Source: Burkholderia sp. D-99
GTDB lineage: Bacteria; Pseudomonadota; Gammaproteobacteria; Burkholderiales; Burkholderiaceae
NCBI RefSeq assembly: GCF_011605345.1
Contig: NZ_JAAOXM010000002.1
Span: 1,116,001 to 1,180,000, forward strand
Reading direction: 5' to 3'
DNA: 64,000 nucleotides
This document shows, piece by piece, positions 8,569 through 17,476 of this stretch (the first letter of the stretch is position 1; each line of letters begins with the position of its first letter). A program made the translations under genes and the position numbers. The notes under the pieces were generated by a model. That model saw only the letters and a program-made list of their open reading frames with translations. It was not told the origin of the DNA and made no database searches.

Positions 8569-9927
8569 TCACATCAATTCGCCGAGACACGCATCGAACT
8601 GCGCGACCAGCCGGTCGATGTCCTCGGCCGTCGTCTGCGGACACACGAGCATCATGTTGTGGAACGGCGTGATCAGCACGCCGCGATTCAGCAGGTACAG
8701 GTGCACGATGTGTTCGAGTTCGCTGTCGAGCTGTGCGCCGGCGATCGTGCCGTTGCGCGGCGGCTCGGGTGCGAACTGAAATTCGGTGCGCGCGCCGATG
8801 CGCGTCACGCACCACGGCAGCCCGTGTTTCGCGATCGCGTGTTCGAGGCCCGTCGCCAGCCGCGCGGCACCTTCGAACATGTGCGCATACGCGGCGTCGG
8901 TCGCGACCTCGGCCAGCGTCGCGCGCATCGCATGCATCGCGAGCATGTTCGCGGTGAGCGTCGTGCCGATGCCCGAATGGCCGGGCGGCGCGTTCAGCTT
9001 CGCCTGCTTCGCGCGTTCCGCGAATTCGGCGCTGAATCCGTACACCGCGCACGGCACGCCGCCCGCGATCGGCTTGCCGACCACCAGCATGTCCGGTTCG
9101 AGATCGTGTGCGACCGCGTAGCCGCCCGGGCCGCTGCTGATCGTGTGCGTCTCGTCGATCACGAGCAGCGTGCCGTAGCGGCGCGTCAGTTCGCGTGCCG
9201 CCTCCCAGAAGCCCGGGTCGGGCAGCACCATCCCGATGTTCGTCATCGCGGGCTCGGCCAGCACGCATGCCACGTCGCCATCCTTCAGCGCCGCTTCGAG
9301 CGCGGCCAGGTCGTTGAATTCGACGACACGCGTGTTCGCGAGCAAGTCGTACGACTGCCCGAGCAGGCTGTCGCGCTGCACCGGGCGGCCGTCGACGAGA
9401 TCGACGAAAACGTCGTCGACCGTGCCGTGATAGCAGCCGTTGAACACGACGATCGTGTTGCGGCCGGTGGCCGCGCGCGCCCAGCGCAGCACGAAGCGGT
9501 TCGCGTCGCTCGCGCTCAGCGCGAACTGCCAGACCGGCAGCTTGAAGCGGCGCGCGAGCTCGCGCGACACCCACGCGGCGTCCTCGCTCGGTAGCATCGT
9601 CGTGTAGCCGCCCGTTGCCTGTTCGACGAGCGCGCGCGCGACGGGTTCGGGCGCATGGCCGAACATCGCACCCGTATCGCCGAGGCAGAAATCGACGTAG
9701 CGATGGCCGTCGACGTCGGTGAACGTCGCGCCGCGCGCTTCCTTCACGTACAGCGAGAACGGTGTCGACCAGTCCTGCATCCAGTGCAACGGCACGCCGA
9801 ACAGCAGATGCTCGGATGCTTCCGCGGAGAGCGCGCGGGAGATCGGCATGGCTTCGGTGAAGGCACGGCGCTCGCGATCGAACAGCGCGCGGGCGCGGAT
9901 GAGGTCGACTCCGTGGCGGGAAGGCAA
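8569..9927 (-). CDS. Class III aminotransferase (glutamate-1-semialdehyde aminomutase-like)
   Basis: A 452-residue PLP-dependent fold-type I enzyme. The PLP lysine is Lys285 (VVGKPIAGG), with the preceding Asp in VIDETHT and the substrate strand TFTDVDGHRYVDFCLGD. It resembles GSA aminomutases and related omega-transaminases, but the standalone location and the amino-acid-catabolic neighbourhood argue for a transaminase rather than haem synthesis. The substrate cannot be told from sequence. A run of 451 bp with no gene precedes it. Confidence 0.85.
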   Translation of the reverse strand: MPSRHGVDLIRARALFDRERRAFTEAMPISRALSAEASEHLLFGVPLHWMQDWSTPFSLYVKEARGATFTDVDGHRYVDFCLGDTGAMFGHAPEPVARALVEQATGGYTTMLPSEDAAWVSRELARRFKLPVWQFALSASDANRFVLRWARAATGRNTIVVFNGCYHGTVDDVFVDLVDGRPVQRDSLLGQSYDLLANTRVVEFNDLAALEAALKDGDVACVLAEPAMTNIGMVLPDPGFWEAARELTRRYGTLLVIDETHTISSGPGGYAVAHDLEPDMLVVGKPIAGGVPCAVYGFSAEFAERAKQAKLNAPPGHSGIGTTLTANMLAMHAMRATLAEVATDAAYAHMFEGAARLATGLEHAIAKHGLPWCVTRIGARTEFQFAPEPPRNGTIAGAQLDSELEHIVHLYLLNRGVLITPFHNMMLVCPQTTAEDIDRLVAQFDACLGELM

Positions 9928-10378
9928 GTGGGGCTCCTGACTGTGAAGGTGACGGAAACGATAGCGCGGGCGGCGGGGGGCTGAACAGAGGCGGAATTAC
10001 CGAGGCGGATTGGCGGCAGGCGGATATTCGTGCGATCGACGCGTGTGTCCTATTTGATTTCGAGATGGCACAGGTGAATGGAGTCCGAAAAGAATCGTGC
10101 AGGTTTCCATGGATTTTTAATGGGCTTTTCGTCACCTATCGTTATTGCATGCCGTGGCGGGAGGGAGGCATCAGAGCCGGCCGGTAAAGGCGGGCGATCG
10201 CATCCTGGCGGCGATCGAGGTGGCATCCGGCCAACTCGACCGTTCGCGCATGCGGCTGGGCATATCGAATTCCACGGGGATATTGCCGGCTAATTTCGGG
10301 ATAAAAAAATCCCGGATTCTCCTGCGATGACGGGATCGGGTGCCCGAATGACAACCATCCGGAATGCGGAGCAATACG
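9928..10378. other. Intergenic region between divergent genes
   Basis: It should hold the promoters of the aminotransferase and of the pilin. A short hairpin (TCGGGAT, A-rich loop, ATCCCGGA) lies near 10297-10318. No gene is visible. Confidence 0.4.
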
Positions 10379-10954
10379 ATGAAGATCGGAACCCGTCTCG
10401 CTGCACTCGTCGCGTGGGGTGCATTGGCCGGCATCGCCCACGCAGGCCCGGCGTCGCCGCAAGCCGTCGTCAAGACGATCACGCTGACCGCGCACATCGG
10501 CGACAGCCTGTTCGTTTCGATGCCGGACAACTCCGCGTACGGCGTGGTCGAACTGACCGCGACGGACGGCAGCCAGCAGGCCCTTGCTGCGACGCTGCCG
10601 ATCCGCGTACGCACGACGAATCCCGATATCAACGTCACGCTGTTGCAGCCGCTGCGGCTGTCGAACGGCCGCGACGACCTGGTCAACGCGAAGGTCGTGC
10701 TGACGGGCAGTGCGGGCGATGCTGAAATTGCTGCCGATGCCGCTCGCGTGCTCACGCTGGGAAAGCGCGGGCGCGACGGCTTCGACGGTTATGACGAAAC
10801 CCGTCAAGTGAAGATCAGCGCGCACGCGCCCGCTGCCAGCGAGGCGGTGCCGGCCCATGGAAGTTATCATGGAGACATGGTGCTGATATTCGAGCCGGCT
10901 GCTTCCGCAGGGCGCGAGCCGGCGACGGGAGCGATCGCGGCGGCTGGCGAGTGA
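10379..10954 (+). CDS. CS1-type (alternate chaperone-usher) pilin-like protein
   Basis: A 191-residue exported protein with a clear signal peptide ending in AHA (about residue 22). The mature part resembles CS1/CFA-I class fimbrial major subunits: ITLTAHIGDSLFV at the start, a central LPIRVRTTNPDINVTLLQP segment, and the closing G-S-Y-H-G-D-M-V-L-I-F-E-P strand, where the family has a G-x-Y-x-G-x-V motif. No usher, chaperone or tip gene is next to it, so it is an orphan or serves a distant pilus operon. The ATG used has GGAG just before it. Confidence 0.6.
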   Translation: MKIGTRLAALVAWGALAGIAHAGPASPQAVVKTITLTAHIGDSLFVSMPDNSAYGVVELTATDGSQQALAATLPIRVRTTNPDINVTLLQPLRLSNGRDDLVNAKVVLTGSAGDAEIAADAARVLTLGKRGRDGFDGYDETRQVKISAHAPAASEAVPAHGSYHGDMVLIFEPAASAGREPATGAIAAAGE

Positions 10955-11205
10955 GCGGTCGCCCCGGTGGACGTCGCCGGGCGCGTATTTTCAATAAAAG
11001 TTTTTGCGCATAAACATTCGACAACTTCTCTCCGGGGAGGCGCCGCCAGCGGTGGGCGCCGACGAACGCGACGATCGCGACGATCGCCGGGCAGGCCGTC
11101 GGCATGACGGCCACCGGCACGCGCCGGGGCGAGACGGGGACGAGCGTTGGCGTGCGGGAGCGACCGGCGCACGCGCATGCCAACGCGATCGCCAACCCGG
11201 ATGCG

Positions 11206-11715
11206 TCACGCCAGCGTCTTGATCATGTGGTGCTCGTCGTAGAACCGCCCGTCGAAGAACATGGAGCGCGGTTCCGTACCGAACCGCACGAACCCTTGCG
11301 ATGCATACAGCCGCTCGGCATTGGCATTGACTTCGTTCACGCACAGCATCAGTTGCTTGCAGTCCCACACCTGCGCCGCGTGCGCGGTCGCGCTTTCAAG
11401 CAGCGTCTGCGCGATGCCCCGCCCGCGATACGTGGAATCGACGAACACGCCCCAGATCGTCGCCTTGTGTGCGATCTTCGCGCGCGCATCGCGGCGCACG
11501 CCGGTGATGCCGACGAGCGTATCGCCGTCGAATGCGCCGAACACGGCGCGTTCGTGGGTCGGCGTGATGCGTATCGCGAATTCGTCGACCGGTATCTGCG
11601 ACTCTTCGTCGGTTGTCGGCAGGAAAGAGGTGGGCGCGGTGTCGACCGCACGCAGGCGAACGGTCTGGTAACGGGCGGCGTCGGCCGCGTCGAGCAGGCG
11701 AGTCGTGATCGTCAT
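11206..11715 (-). CDS. GNAT family N-acetyltransferase
   Basis: A 169-residue GNAT enzyme. The acetyl-CoA loop is seen in WGVFVDSTYRGRGIAQTLLESA (motif A, R-G-R-G-I-A), followed by the motif B helix LMLCVNEVNANAERLYASQGF. It transfers an acetyl group to an amine of an unknown small molecule or protein. It stands alone, convergent with the pilin gene. Confidence 0.9.
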   Translation of the reverse strand: MTITTRLLDAADAARYQTVRLRAVDTAPTSFLPTTDEESQIPVDEFAIRITPTHERAVFGAFDGDTLVGITGVRRDARAKIAHKATIWGVFVDSTYRGRGIAQTLLESATAHAAQVWDCKQLMLCVNEVNANAERLYASQGFVRFGTEPRSMFFDGRFYDEHHMIKTLA

Positions 11716-11854
11716 CGAGGGGATTCCGGTTGAGGGTCGTGCATGCCGGCGCGGGCCGCTGCGGCCGCGGGATGCATCGTACTAATCCTAATAGGAATTC
11801 GGATGGCGCGTGTCGGCATTCTGCGCATCGCGCGCGCTGGCCGCACCGTTGCGT

Positions 11855-12490
11855 TCAGATTGCGTCGCGCGGCCGCCGCGCATCGCCGTCGACGCAGCAC
11901 GCGAGCACCTCGGCATCGGTGTCGCCGAGGCTCAGGTACACGTGTCCGACCGCGCTGTCGAAATACAGGCTGTCGCCGGCGCCGAGCCGGTACGCGTGGC
12001 CGTTCTCGAAGCGCAGCTCCAGCTCGCCGCTCAGCACGAACACGAACTCCTCGCCGCTGTGCCGGATGTAGTCGGCGAAGTCCGACAGCTTGCGCGCATG
12101 GATCCGCCCGCGCACCGGCACCATCCGCTTGCCGGTCAGGTCGTTCGCGAGCATCCCGTACGCATAGTTCGGCGTGTCGTAGACCATCTGCTGGCCGGCC
12201 GGCGTGAACGACGGCGTCATCGCGCCGGCGGGCGCGGGCCGGCCGAACATCGTGTCGAAGTCGAGCGCGAGCGCATGCGTGAGCGCCGCGAACTTGTCGT
12301 AGGTGAGCGCAATGTCGCCGCGCTCGGCCTTCGAAATCGTCGACACCGCGATACCGGAACGCTCGGACAGTTGTGCGAGCGTCAGGCCGCGTGACTTGCG
12401 CGCGTCGCGCAGCCGCGCGCCGACCGTCTGGTGGTCGAGCTGCGGCGCGGCGTCGGTGGGCGGCGGAACGGGAACGGTGGATTTGGGCAT
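11855..12490 (-). CDS. XRE-cupin transcriptional regulator
   Basis: A 211-residue repressor-type protein: a helix-turn-helix at about residues 22-80 (VGARLRDARKSRGLTLAQLSERSGIAVST) followed by a cupin sensor domain (about residues 125-195, EEFVFVLSGELELRFENG). This layout matches PuuR-like regulators of amine and amino-acid use. It is divergent from the RidA/oxidase/permease operon, with palindromes in the gap, so it very probably represses that operon until its substrate is present. Confidence 0.9.
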   Translation of the reverse strand: MPKSTVPVPPPTDAAPQLDHQTVGARLRDARKSRGLTLAQLSERSGIAVSTISKAERGDIALTYDKFAALTHALALDFDTMFGRPAPAGAMTPSFTPAGQQMVYDTPNYAYGMLANDLTGKRMVPVRGRIHARKLSDFADYIRHSGEEFVFVLSGELELRFENGHAYRLGAGDSLYFDSAVGHVYLSLGDTDAEVLACCVDGDARRPRDAI

Positions 12491-12532
12491 GCGGAGACGG
12501 GGCGCGACGCGCGGCGTAAATACGGGTTTTGT

Positions 12533-12567
12533 CGTATACGAGAATAAATTTTATCGTATATGATAAT
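12533..12567. promoter_or_regulatory. Candidate operator of the XRE-cupin regulator
   Basis: Two related palindromes lie about 20 bp apart: TCGTATACGA (perfect) at 12533 and TATCGTATATGATA (near-perfect) at 12553. They share the TCGTATA half-site and sit 43-77 bp upstream of the regulator start. The surrounding sequence is AT-rich in an otherwise GC-rich region. Confidence 0.6.
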
Positions 12568-12836
12568 TTTCGTCGAAACCGCCGATGGTGGGCGTGACGG
12601 CCACTCTAGCATCGGACGACGCGAAACTCGCGCGACCGGTGCGGCCGGCGTGAACGACACGTGTACGAATCGGCGCTGCGCGTTCGCTTGTGCGGCGGCG
12701 GCCCGATCTTGCGCAAGGTAGGCCCGGACCGGCCGGTATGGCGGCTCGCGCGGTGATCCGCGACCGCCCGCACGTCAGCGGTCTTTCCCAGTCATTTCCC
12801 CGGCCGGTCGTGGCCGGGCCCGTGAAGGTGCAATCC

Positions 12837-13190
12837 ATGTCCAGTGAAATCAAACGTCTGCAGACCGGCGCACGCATGAGCCAGGTCGTGATCGCGAACG
12901 GCATCGTCCACCTGGCCGGCCAGGTGCCCGATACGGCCGGCGCGCCGATCGCCGTGCAGGCGACCGAAATCCTCACGCGCATCGACGCGCTGCTCGCGTC
13001 GGCCGGCGTCGACAAGACGCGCGTGCTCACGGCCAACGTGTGGCTCAGCGACGCCGCGCACTTCGACGCGTTCAACGCGGTGTGGGACGCCTGGGTGCCG
13101 GCCGGCCACGCGCCGACCCGCGCGTGCGTGCAGGCGTTGCTGATGAAGCCCGGTCTCGACGTCGAGATCGCCGTGACCGCGCTCGCCTGA
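12837..13190 (+). CDS. RidA family reactive-intermediate deaminase
   Basis: A 117-residue YjgF/YER057c/UK114 protein. Family members hydrolyse 2-aminoacrylate and other imines released by PLP and flavin enzymes. The C-terminal arginine motif appears as GHAPTRACVQALLMKPGLDVEI. It is the first gene of a three-gene operon with an amino-acid oxidase 35 bp downstream, which makes imine hydrolysis after flavin oxidation a sensible role. The ATG at 12837 aligns with the usual family start. Confidence 0.93.
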   Translation: MSSEIKRLQTGARMSQVVIANGIVHLAGQVPDTAGAPIAVQATEILTRIDALLASAGVDKTRVLTANVWLSDAAHFDAFNAVWDAWVPAGHAPTRACVQALLMKPGLDVEIAVTALA

Positions 13191-13225
13191 GCCCGGCGCC
13201 GCTCGCCCGCCCCGAGGCACTCCCG

Positions 13226-14476
13226 ATGACATTCGACACGCTCGTCCTGGGCGGCGGCATGATCGGCGTCTCCGTCGCCGTTCATCTGCAACAGCGCGGC
13301 CTGTCGGTCGCGCTCGTCGATCGCAAGGCGCCCGGCAACGAGACGTCGCTCGGCAATGCCGGGCTGATCCAGCGCGAAGGCGTGTACCCGTATGCGTTTC
13401 CGCGCGGCTTCGGCACGCTGCTGAAATACGCGTGCAACCGCTCGCCGGACGTCCGCTATCACGCCGGCGCGCTGCCGAAGCTGATCCCGTTCCTGTACCG
13501 CTACTGGCGCAATTCGCATCCGGCGCGCCATGCCGAGATCGCGCGCGCGTATGCGCCGCTGATCGAACACTGCGTGACCGAGCATCGCGCGCTGATCGAA
13601 GCGTCCGGCGCTGGCGCGTTGCTGCGCGAAGGCGGCTGGCTGAAGGTGTTCCGCACGGCCGCGACGCGCGATGCCGAAACGCGCGACGCCGAGCGCTGGC
13701 GCGCCGAATACGGCGTGACCTTCGACGCGCTCGATGCGGCCGCGCTGCGCGACGCGGAGCCGAACCTGAGCCGCGCGCTGATCGGCGCGCTGCGCTACAC
13801 GGGCTCCGATTCGATCAGCGATCCGAATGCGCTCGTGACCGCCTATGCGCGCCGCTTCGAGCAACTCGGCGGCCGCATCCTGACCGGCGACGCGCTGACG
13901 CTGTCGGCCGCGAACGGCTGGCGCGTCGACACCGCGCAAGGCCCGGTCGACGCGCGTGCGGCGGTCGTCGCGCTCGGGCCCTGGTCGGACCTGCTGTGCG
14001 AGCGGCTCGGCTACACGCTGCCGCTCGCGGTCAAGCGCGGCTATCACATGCACTACGCGCCGCAGCCTGGCGCACGGCTGAACCGGCCCGTGCTCGACGC
14101 CGACAGCGGCTTTCTGATCACGCCGATGACGCGCGGCATCCGCCTGACGACCGGCGTCGAACTCGGCTATCGCGATACGCCGCCGACGCCCACCCAGCTC
14201 GCCGCCGTCGAACCGGTCGCGCGCGAGCTGTTTCCGCTCGGCGCACGTGTCGACGGCGCACCGTGGCTCGGCCGCCGGCCGTGCACGCCCGACATGCTGC
14301 CCGTGATCGGCGCCGCGCCGCGTCACCGCGATCTGTGGTTCGCGTTCGGGCATGCGCATCACGGCTTCACGCTCGGCCCCGTGACCGGCCGGCTGATCGC
14401 CGACCTGATGACCGGCACGCAACCGTTCGTCGACCCGGCGCCATTTCGCGTCGAACGCTTCCTTCACGGCCGCTGA
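13226..14476 (+). CDS. FAD-dependent D-amino acid dehydrogenase-like oxidoreductase
   Basis: A 416-residue DadA/GlpO-type (DAO family) flavoprotein. The N-terminal Rossmann motif is VLGGGMIGVSVAVHLQQRG with the acidic residue at the end of strand two (VALVDR); the closing FAD motif is LWFAFGHAHHGFTLGP. It probably oxidises a D-amino acid or related amine to the imine that the RidA partner hydrolyses, passing electrons to the respiratory chain. It lies between RidA and the permease in one operon. Confidence 0.88.
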   Translation: MTFDTLVLGGGMIGVSVAVHLQQRGLSVALVDRKAPGNETSLGNAGLIQREGVYPYAFPRGFGTLLKYACNRSPDVRYHAGALPKLIPFLYRYWRNSHPARHAEIARAYAPLIEHCVTEHRALIEASGAGALLREGGWLKVFRTAATRDAETRDAERWRAEYGVTFDALDAAALRDAEPNLSRALIGALRYTGSDSISDPNALVTAYARRFEQLGGRILTGDALTLSAANGWRVDTAQGPVDARAAVVALGPWSDLLCERLGYTLPLAVKRGYHMHYAPQPGARLNRPVLDADSGFLITPMTRGIRLTTGVELGYRDTPPTPTQLAAVEPVARELFPLGARVDGAPWLGRRPCTPDMLPVIGAAPRHRDLWFAFGHAHHGFTLGPVTGRLIADLMTGTQPFVDPAPFRVERFLHGR

Positions 14477-14582
14477 ACCGGCGTCCGTGCGCTGCAGCAG
14501 GGCGGCCGGCACACGACGCCGGCCGCTCCGTCCAGCGGCCGGCCCATCCGGCTCGCCGCAACGATCAACGACTGGAGACAAC

Positions 14583-15974
14583 ATGCAACAGCACACGATG
14601 CGGCGCGAGCTCGGCGCGCGCCAGATTTCGTTCATGGCGCTCGGCATGGCCATCGGCGTCGGCCTGTTCCTCGGCTCGGCATCCGCGATCAAGGCGGCCG
14701 GGCCCGGTGCGCTCGTCGCCTACCTGATCGGCGGCGCGATGATCTTCCTGATCATGCGCGCGCTCGGCGAGATGGCCGTGCACCGGCCGGTGTCCGGCTC
14801 GTTCGGCGCGTATGCGTTCGAATACCTCGGGCCGTTCGCCGGCTACGTGGTCGGCTGGAGCTACTGGCTGCTGATGGTCGGCGTCGGCGTCGCGGAGACG
14901 ACCGCCATCGGCATCTACATGGGCTTCTGGTTTCCGGAGGTGCCGCAGTGGCTGTGGGTCGTGGCGGCGATCGCCGCGATCTCGGGCTTCAACCTGCTCA
15001 ACGTGAAGGTGTACGGCGAGCTGGAGTTCTGGTTCGCGATCGTGAAGGTCGTGACGATCGTGCTGATGATCGCGGGCGGCGCGCTGATCGTGTTCACCGG
15101 GATCGGTCATCACGGCGAGCCGGTCGGGCTGTCGAACCTGTGGCGGCACGGCGGCGTGTTTCCGCACGGCGTGCTCGGGGTCGTGAGCGCGCTGCCGATC
15201 GTCGCGTATTCGTTCGCGGGCGTCGAGATGATCGGCCTCACGGCCGGCGAGGCGCGCGAGCCGCAGAAGATGATCCCGCGCGCGATCAACTCGGTGCTGT
15301 GGCGCATCCTGATCTTCTACGTCGGCGCGCTGTTCATCATCATGGCGCTGTATCCGTGGCACGAGCTCGGCGAGCGCGGCAGCCCGTTCGTGACGACGTT
15401 CGAATCGCTCGGGCTGCGGCAGGCGGCCGGCATCGTCAACTTCGTGGTCGTGACGGCCGCGCTGTCGAGCTTCAACTGCATCGTGTTCAGCGGGGCGCGC
15501 ATGCTGTCGAGCATGGCCGGCAACGGCCTCGCGCCCGCGTCGTTCGCGGCGCTGAGCGCAAGCGGCTCGCCGTCGCGCGCGGTGCGTGCGACCGTGCTGT
15601 TCATGTCGGTCGGCGTGGTGCTGAACTATGTGATTCCCGCGCGCGTGTTCGGCTGGCTGATGTCGTTCCTGTCGTTCGACGTGGCCGTGATCTGGGCGAT
15701 GATCGTGCTGACGCACATGCGGTTCCGGCGCGTGCTGGCCGCGCGCGGCGAGACGGTGGCGTTCCGCATGCCGTATGCGTCGGTCACGTCGTGGATCTGT
15801 CTCGTGTTCGTCGCGTTCGTGTTCGTGATGCTCGGCGTCGATCCGTCGACGCGCGGGTCGCTGTATGCCGGTGCTGCGGTAATGGCGTTGATGGCGATCA
15901 TCTACCGGCGATCGCGGCATCTGCAGGCGGCCGCGCGGTCGACGCGCGTCGGGCTCGGTGCCGAGCGCGTGTGA
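14583..15974 (+). CDS. APC-family amino acid permease
   Basis: A 463-residue inner-membrane transporter with about 12 hydrophobic helices. The first helix has the family signature (ISFMALGMAIGVGLFLGSA) and helix 6 has the SFAGVEMIGLTAGEA motif of the amino acid-polyamine-cation family. It resembles GABA/proline/aromatic amino-acid permeases and should supply the substrate of the oxidase upstream. The ATG at 14583 follows CTGGAG. Confidence 0.9.
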   Translation: MQQHTMRRELGARQISFMALGMAIGVGLFLGSASAIKAAGPGALVAYLIGGAMIFLIMRALGEMAVHRPVSGSFGAYAFEYLGPFAGYVVGWSYWLLMVGVGVAETTAIGIYMGFWFPEVPQWLWVVAAIAAISGFNLLNVKVYGELEFWFAIVKVVTIVLMIAGGALIVFTGIGHHGEPVGLSNLWRHGGVFPHGVLGVVSALPIVAYSFAGVEMIGLTAGEAREPQKMIPRAINSVLWRILIFYVGALFIIMALYPWHELGERGSPFVTTFESLGLRQAAGIVNFVVVTAALSSFNCIVFSGARMLSSMAGNGLAPASFAALSASGSPSRAVRATVLFMSVGVVLNYVIPARVFGWLMSFLSFDVAVIWAMIVLTHMRFRRVLAARGETVAFRMPYASVTSWICLVFVAFVFVMLGVDPSTRGSLYAGAAVMALMAIIYRRSRHLQAAARSTRVGLGAERV

Positions 15975-16111
15975 CGGCCATGCGCCGGGTCGCGGCTGTC
16001 GGTGCGGGTGAGCGGTGGAGCGGTCGTGCGACGGGGGGCACTGAAGGCGGATGCCGGCGCGTGCGTCATGCGCGTCGCGTCGGCACGAAGGTGGAGGGTG
16101 ACGTGAAACAT

Positions 16112-16333
16112 GCGCGCCGTCGCGCAGGAACGGCGCCCGACGTCAAACGCGCGACGATGCGCCCGATCAGGTCAGGCGCACCGGGCCGGAATCAATACCG
16201 CGCCAGCTGATTGCCGTTGAACACGCGCGCCGTCGCGCTGAACCGGCGCCCGACGTCAAACGCGCGACGATGCGCCCGATCAGGTCAGGCGCACCGCATC
16301 CGAATCAATACCGAGCCAGCTGATTGCCGTTGA
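16112..16333. repeat. Partial tandem duplication of a gene's 3' end
   Basis: Two copies of about 108 bp lie side by side (about 16112-16219 and 16224-16333). Both hold the CGTCAAACGCGCGACGATGC core and end in CAGCTGATTGCCGTTGA. The right copy includes the last codons of the minus-strand lipoprotein gene; the left copy repeats them and their downstream flank with few changes. The event did not alter the intact gene. Confidence 0.88.
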
Positions 16334-16937
16334 TCTGCACGCGATCACCCGGGCGCAGGTTGCCCGGCGACTGCACGTCGAACGAGCGCATCGTGCCGTC
16401 GCTGACCTGCACGTCGATCCGGTAGCTGCTCGGGCCTTGCGCGGCGCCCATCTGCTGGCCGATCTGATTGCCGGCCACCGCGCCGCCGAGCGCACCGATC
16501 ACGGTCGCCGCATCGCGGCCGTGGCCGCGGCCGAACTGGTTGCCCACGAGGCCGCCGACCAGCGCACCGACGACGGTGCCGGCCACGCCCGACGGGCCGA
16601 CCGAACCGTTGACCGGCTGGATGTTCGAGACCGTGCCGTACTGCGTGCCGTAGCCGTTGCCGTATTGCTGCTGATTGCCGTACTGGTCATACGGCTGCGA
16701 CCCGTATTGCTGCTGGTTGCCGTACTGATCGTACGGTTGCGGCGCCTGGTTCGGATACGGCTGTTGCTGCTGCACGTAGCCCGGTTGTGAATACGCGGGC
16801 GTCGCGTATTGCTGTTGCTGCGGATACCCCGGCTGCGCGCCGTAGTAACCCGGCGCGACGCACGCGGTCAGCGGAAGCGCCGCGACGGCGACGAGCGAGG
16901 CGAACAGAACGGTCTTCGTGGAAGGCATGCGCATCAT
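16305..16937 (-). CDS. Glycine-zipper outer-membrane lipoprotein (SlyB-like)
   Basis: A 210-residue lipoprotein with lipobox LTAC near residue 26. After a low-complexity Gln/Tyr/Pro-rich segment (repeats of PYDQYGNQQQYG) comes a glycine-zipper domain (VVGALVGGLVGNQFGRGHGRDAATVIGALGGAVAGNQIG), then a small beta domain ending NGNQLARY. Related proteins insert in the outer membrane and respond to envelope stress. AGGAA lies before the ATG used. The 3' end is duplicated downstream. Confidence 0.88.
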   Translation of the reverse strand: MMRMPSTKTVLFASLVAVAALPLTACVAPGYYGAQPGYPQQQQYATPAYSQPGYVQQQQPYPNQAPQPYDQYGNQQQYGSQPYDQYGNQQQYGNGYGTQYGTVSNIQPVNGSVGPSGVAGTVVGALVGGLVGNQFGRGHGRDAATVIGALGGAVAGNQIGQQMGAAQGPSSYRIDVQVSDGTMRSFDVQSPGNLRPGDRVQINGNQLARY

Positions 16938-17476
16938 GATGATTCCTGCATCGGCAACGGGTTCGCCGACGAATTCCGGGACGGGTGGCGAACTCGGCGT
17001 GAGTATAAGGAATGGCTGGTGGCGCGTCCGGTGCGGCCGGGTAACAACGTGTAAAGTCTGTTGCCGCGTAAATCGCGGCTTGCGCGGGGCGGTCGCGCAA
17101 CGCCTGGCAAGGGCGGCGGCGCCCGGTCGGCAGCTTCGATGACACGCATCGACAGCGGTCCGGCAGCGTGTCTTGCGAGGCGGTCAGCCCCTCGGTGCCG
17201 GTGCCCGAAACGTCGGCTTGCGCGACGTTGCCCGACGGGCCATTGGCATGCAGGCCGTCGCCGACGAGATCGGACCCCGCCGCCGCACCTTGCTGGCGTG
17301 GCGTTTGCGACGCGCATCGCGAAATCGAATGCGCGGCATCGCGACATTTAATTGGCCTCGGGTGGCGGCGTCCGATATCGTGGCCGGATTCCCTGCCAAC
17401 GGTCGCGCCGTGCCGGCTGCGGTTCCTTCCCCTGCCCGCGCCGGTGACGTGCCGCGACCGCCCCACATTCCGAGCC
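16938..17476. other. 539-bp intergenic region
   Basis: It lies between the divergent lipoprotein and the deaminase-like genes and must hold both promoters. No convincing gene, RNA or strong hairpin is seen. Confidence 0.5.

Noticed and set aside
10364..10378. Upstream ATG for the pilin-like gene
   Set aside because: It adds only five codons, and the ribosome site lies within them, favouring the ATG at 10379.
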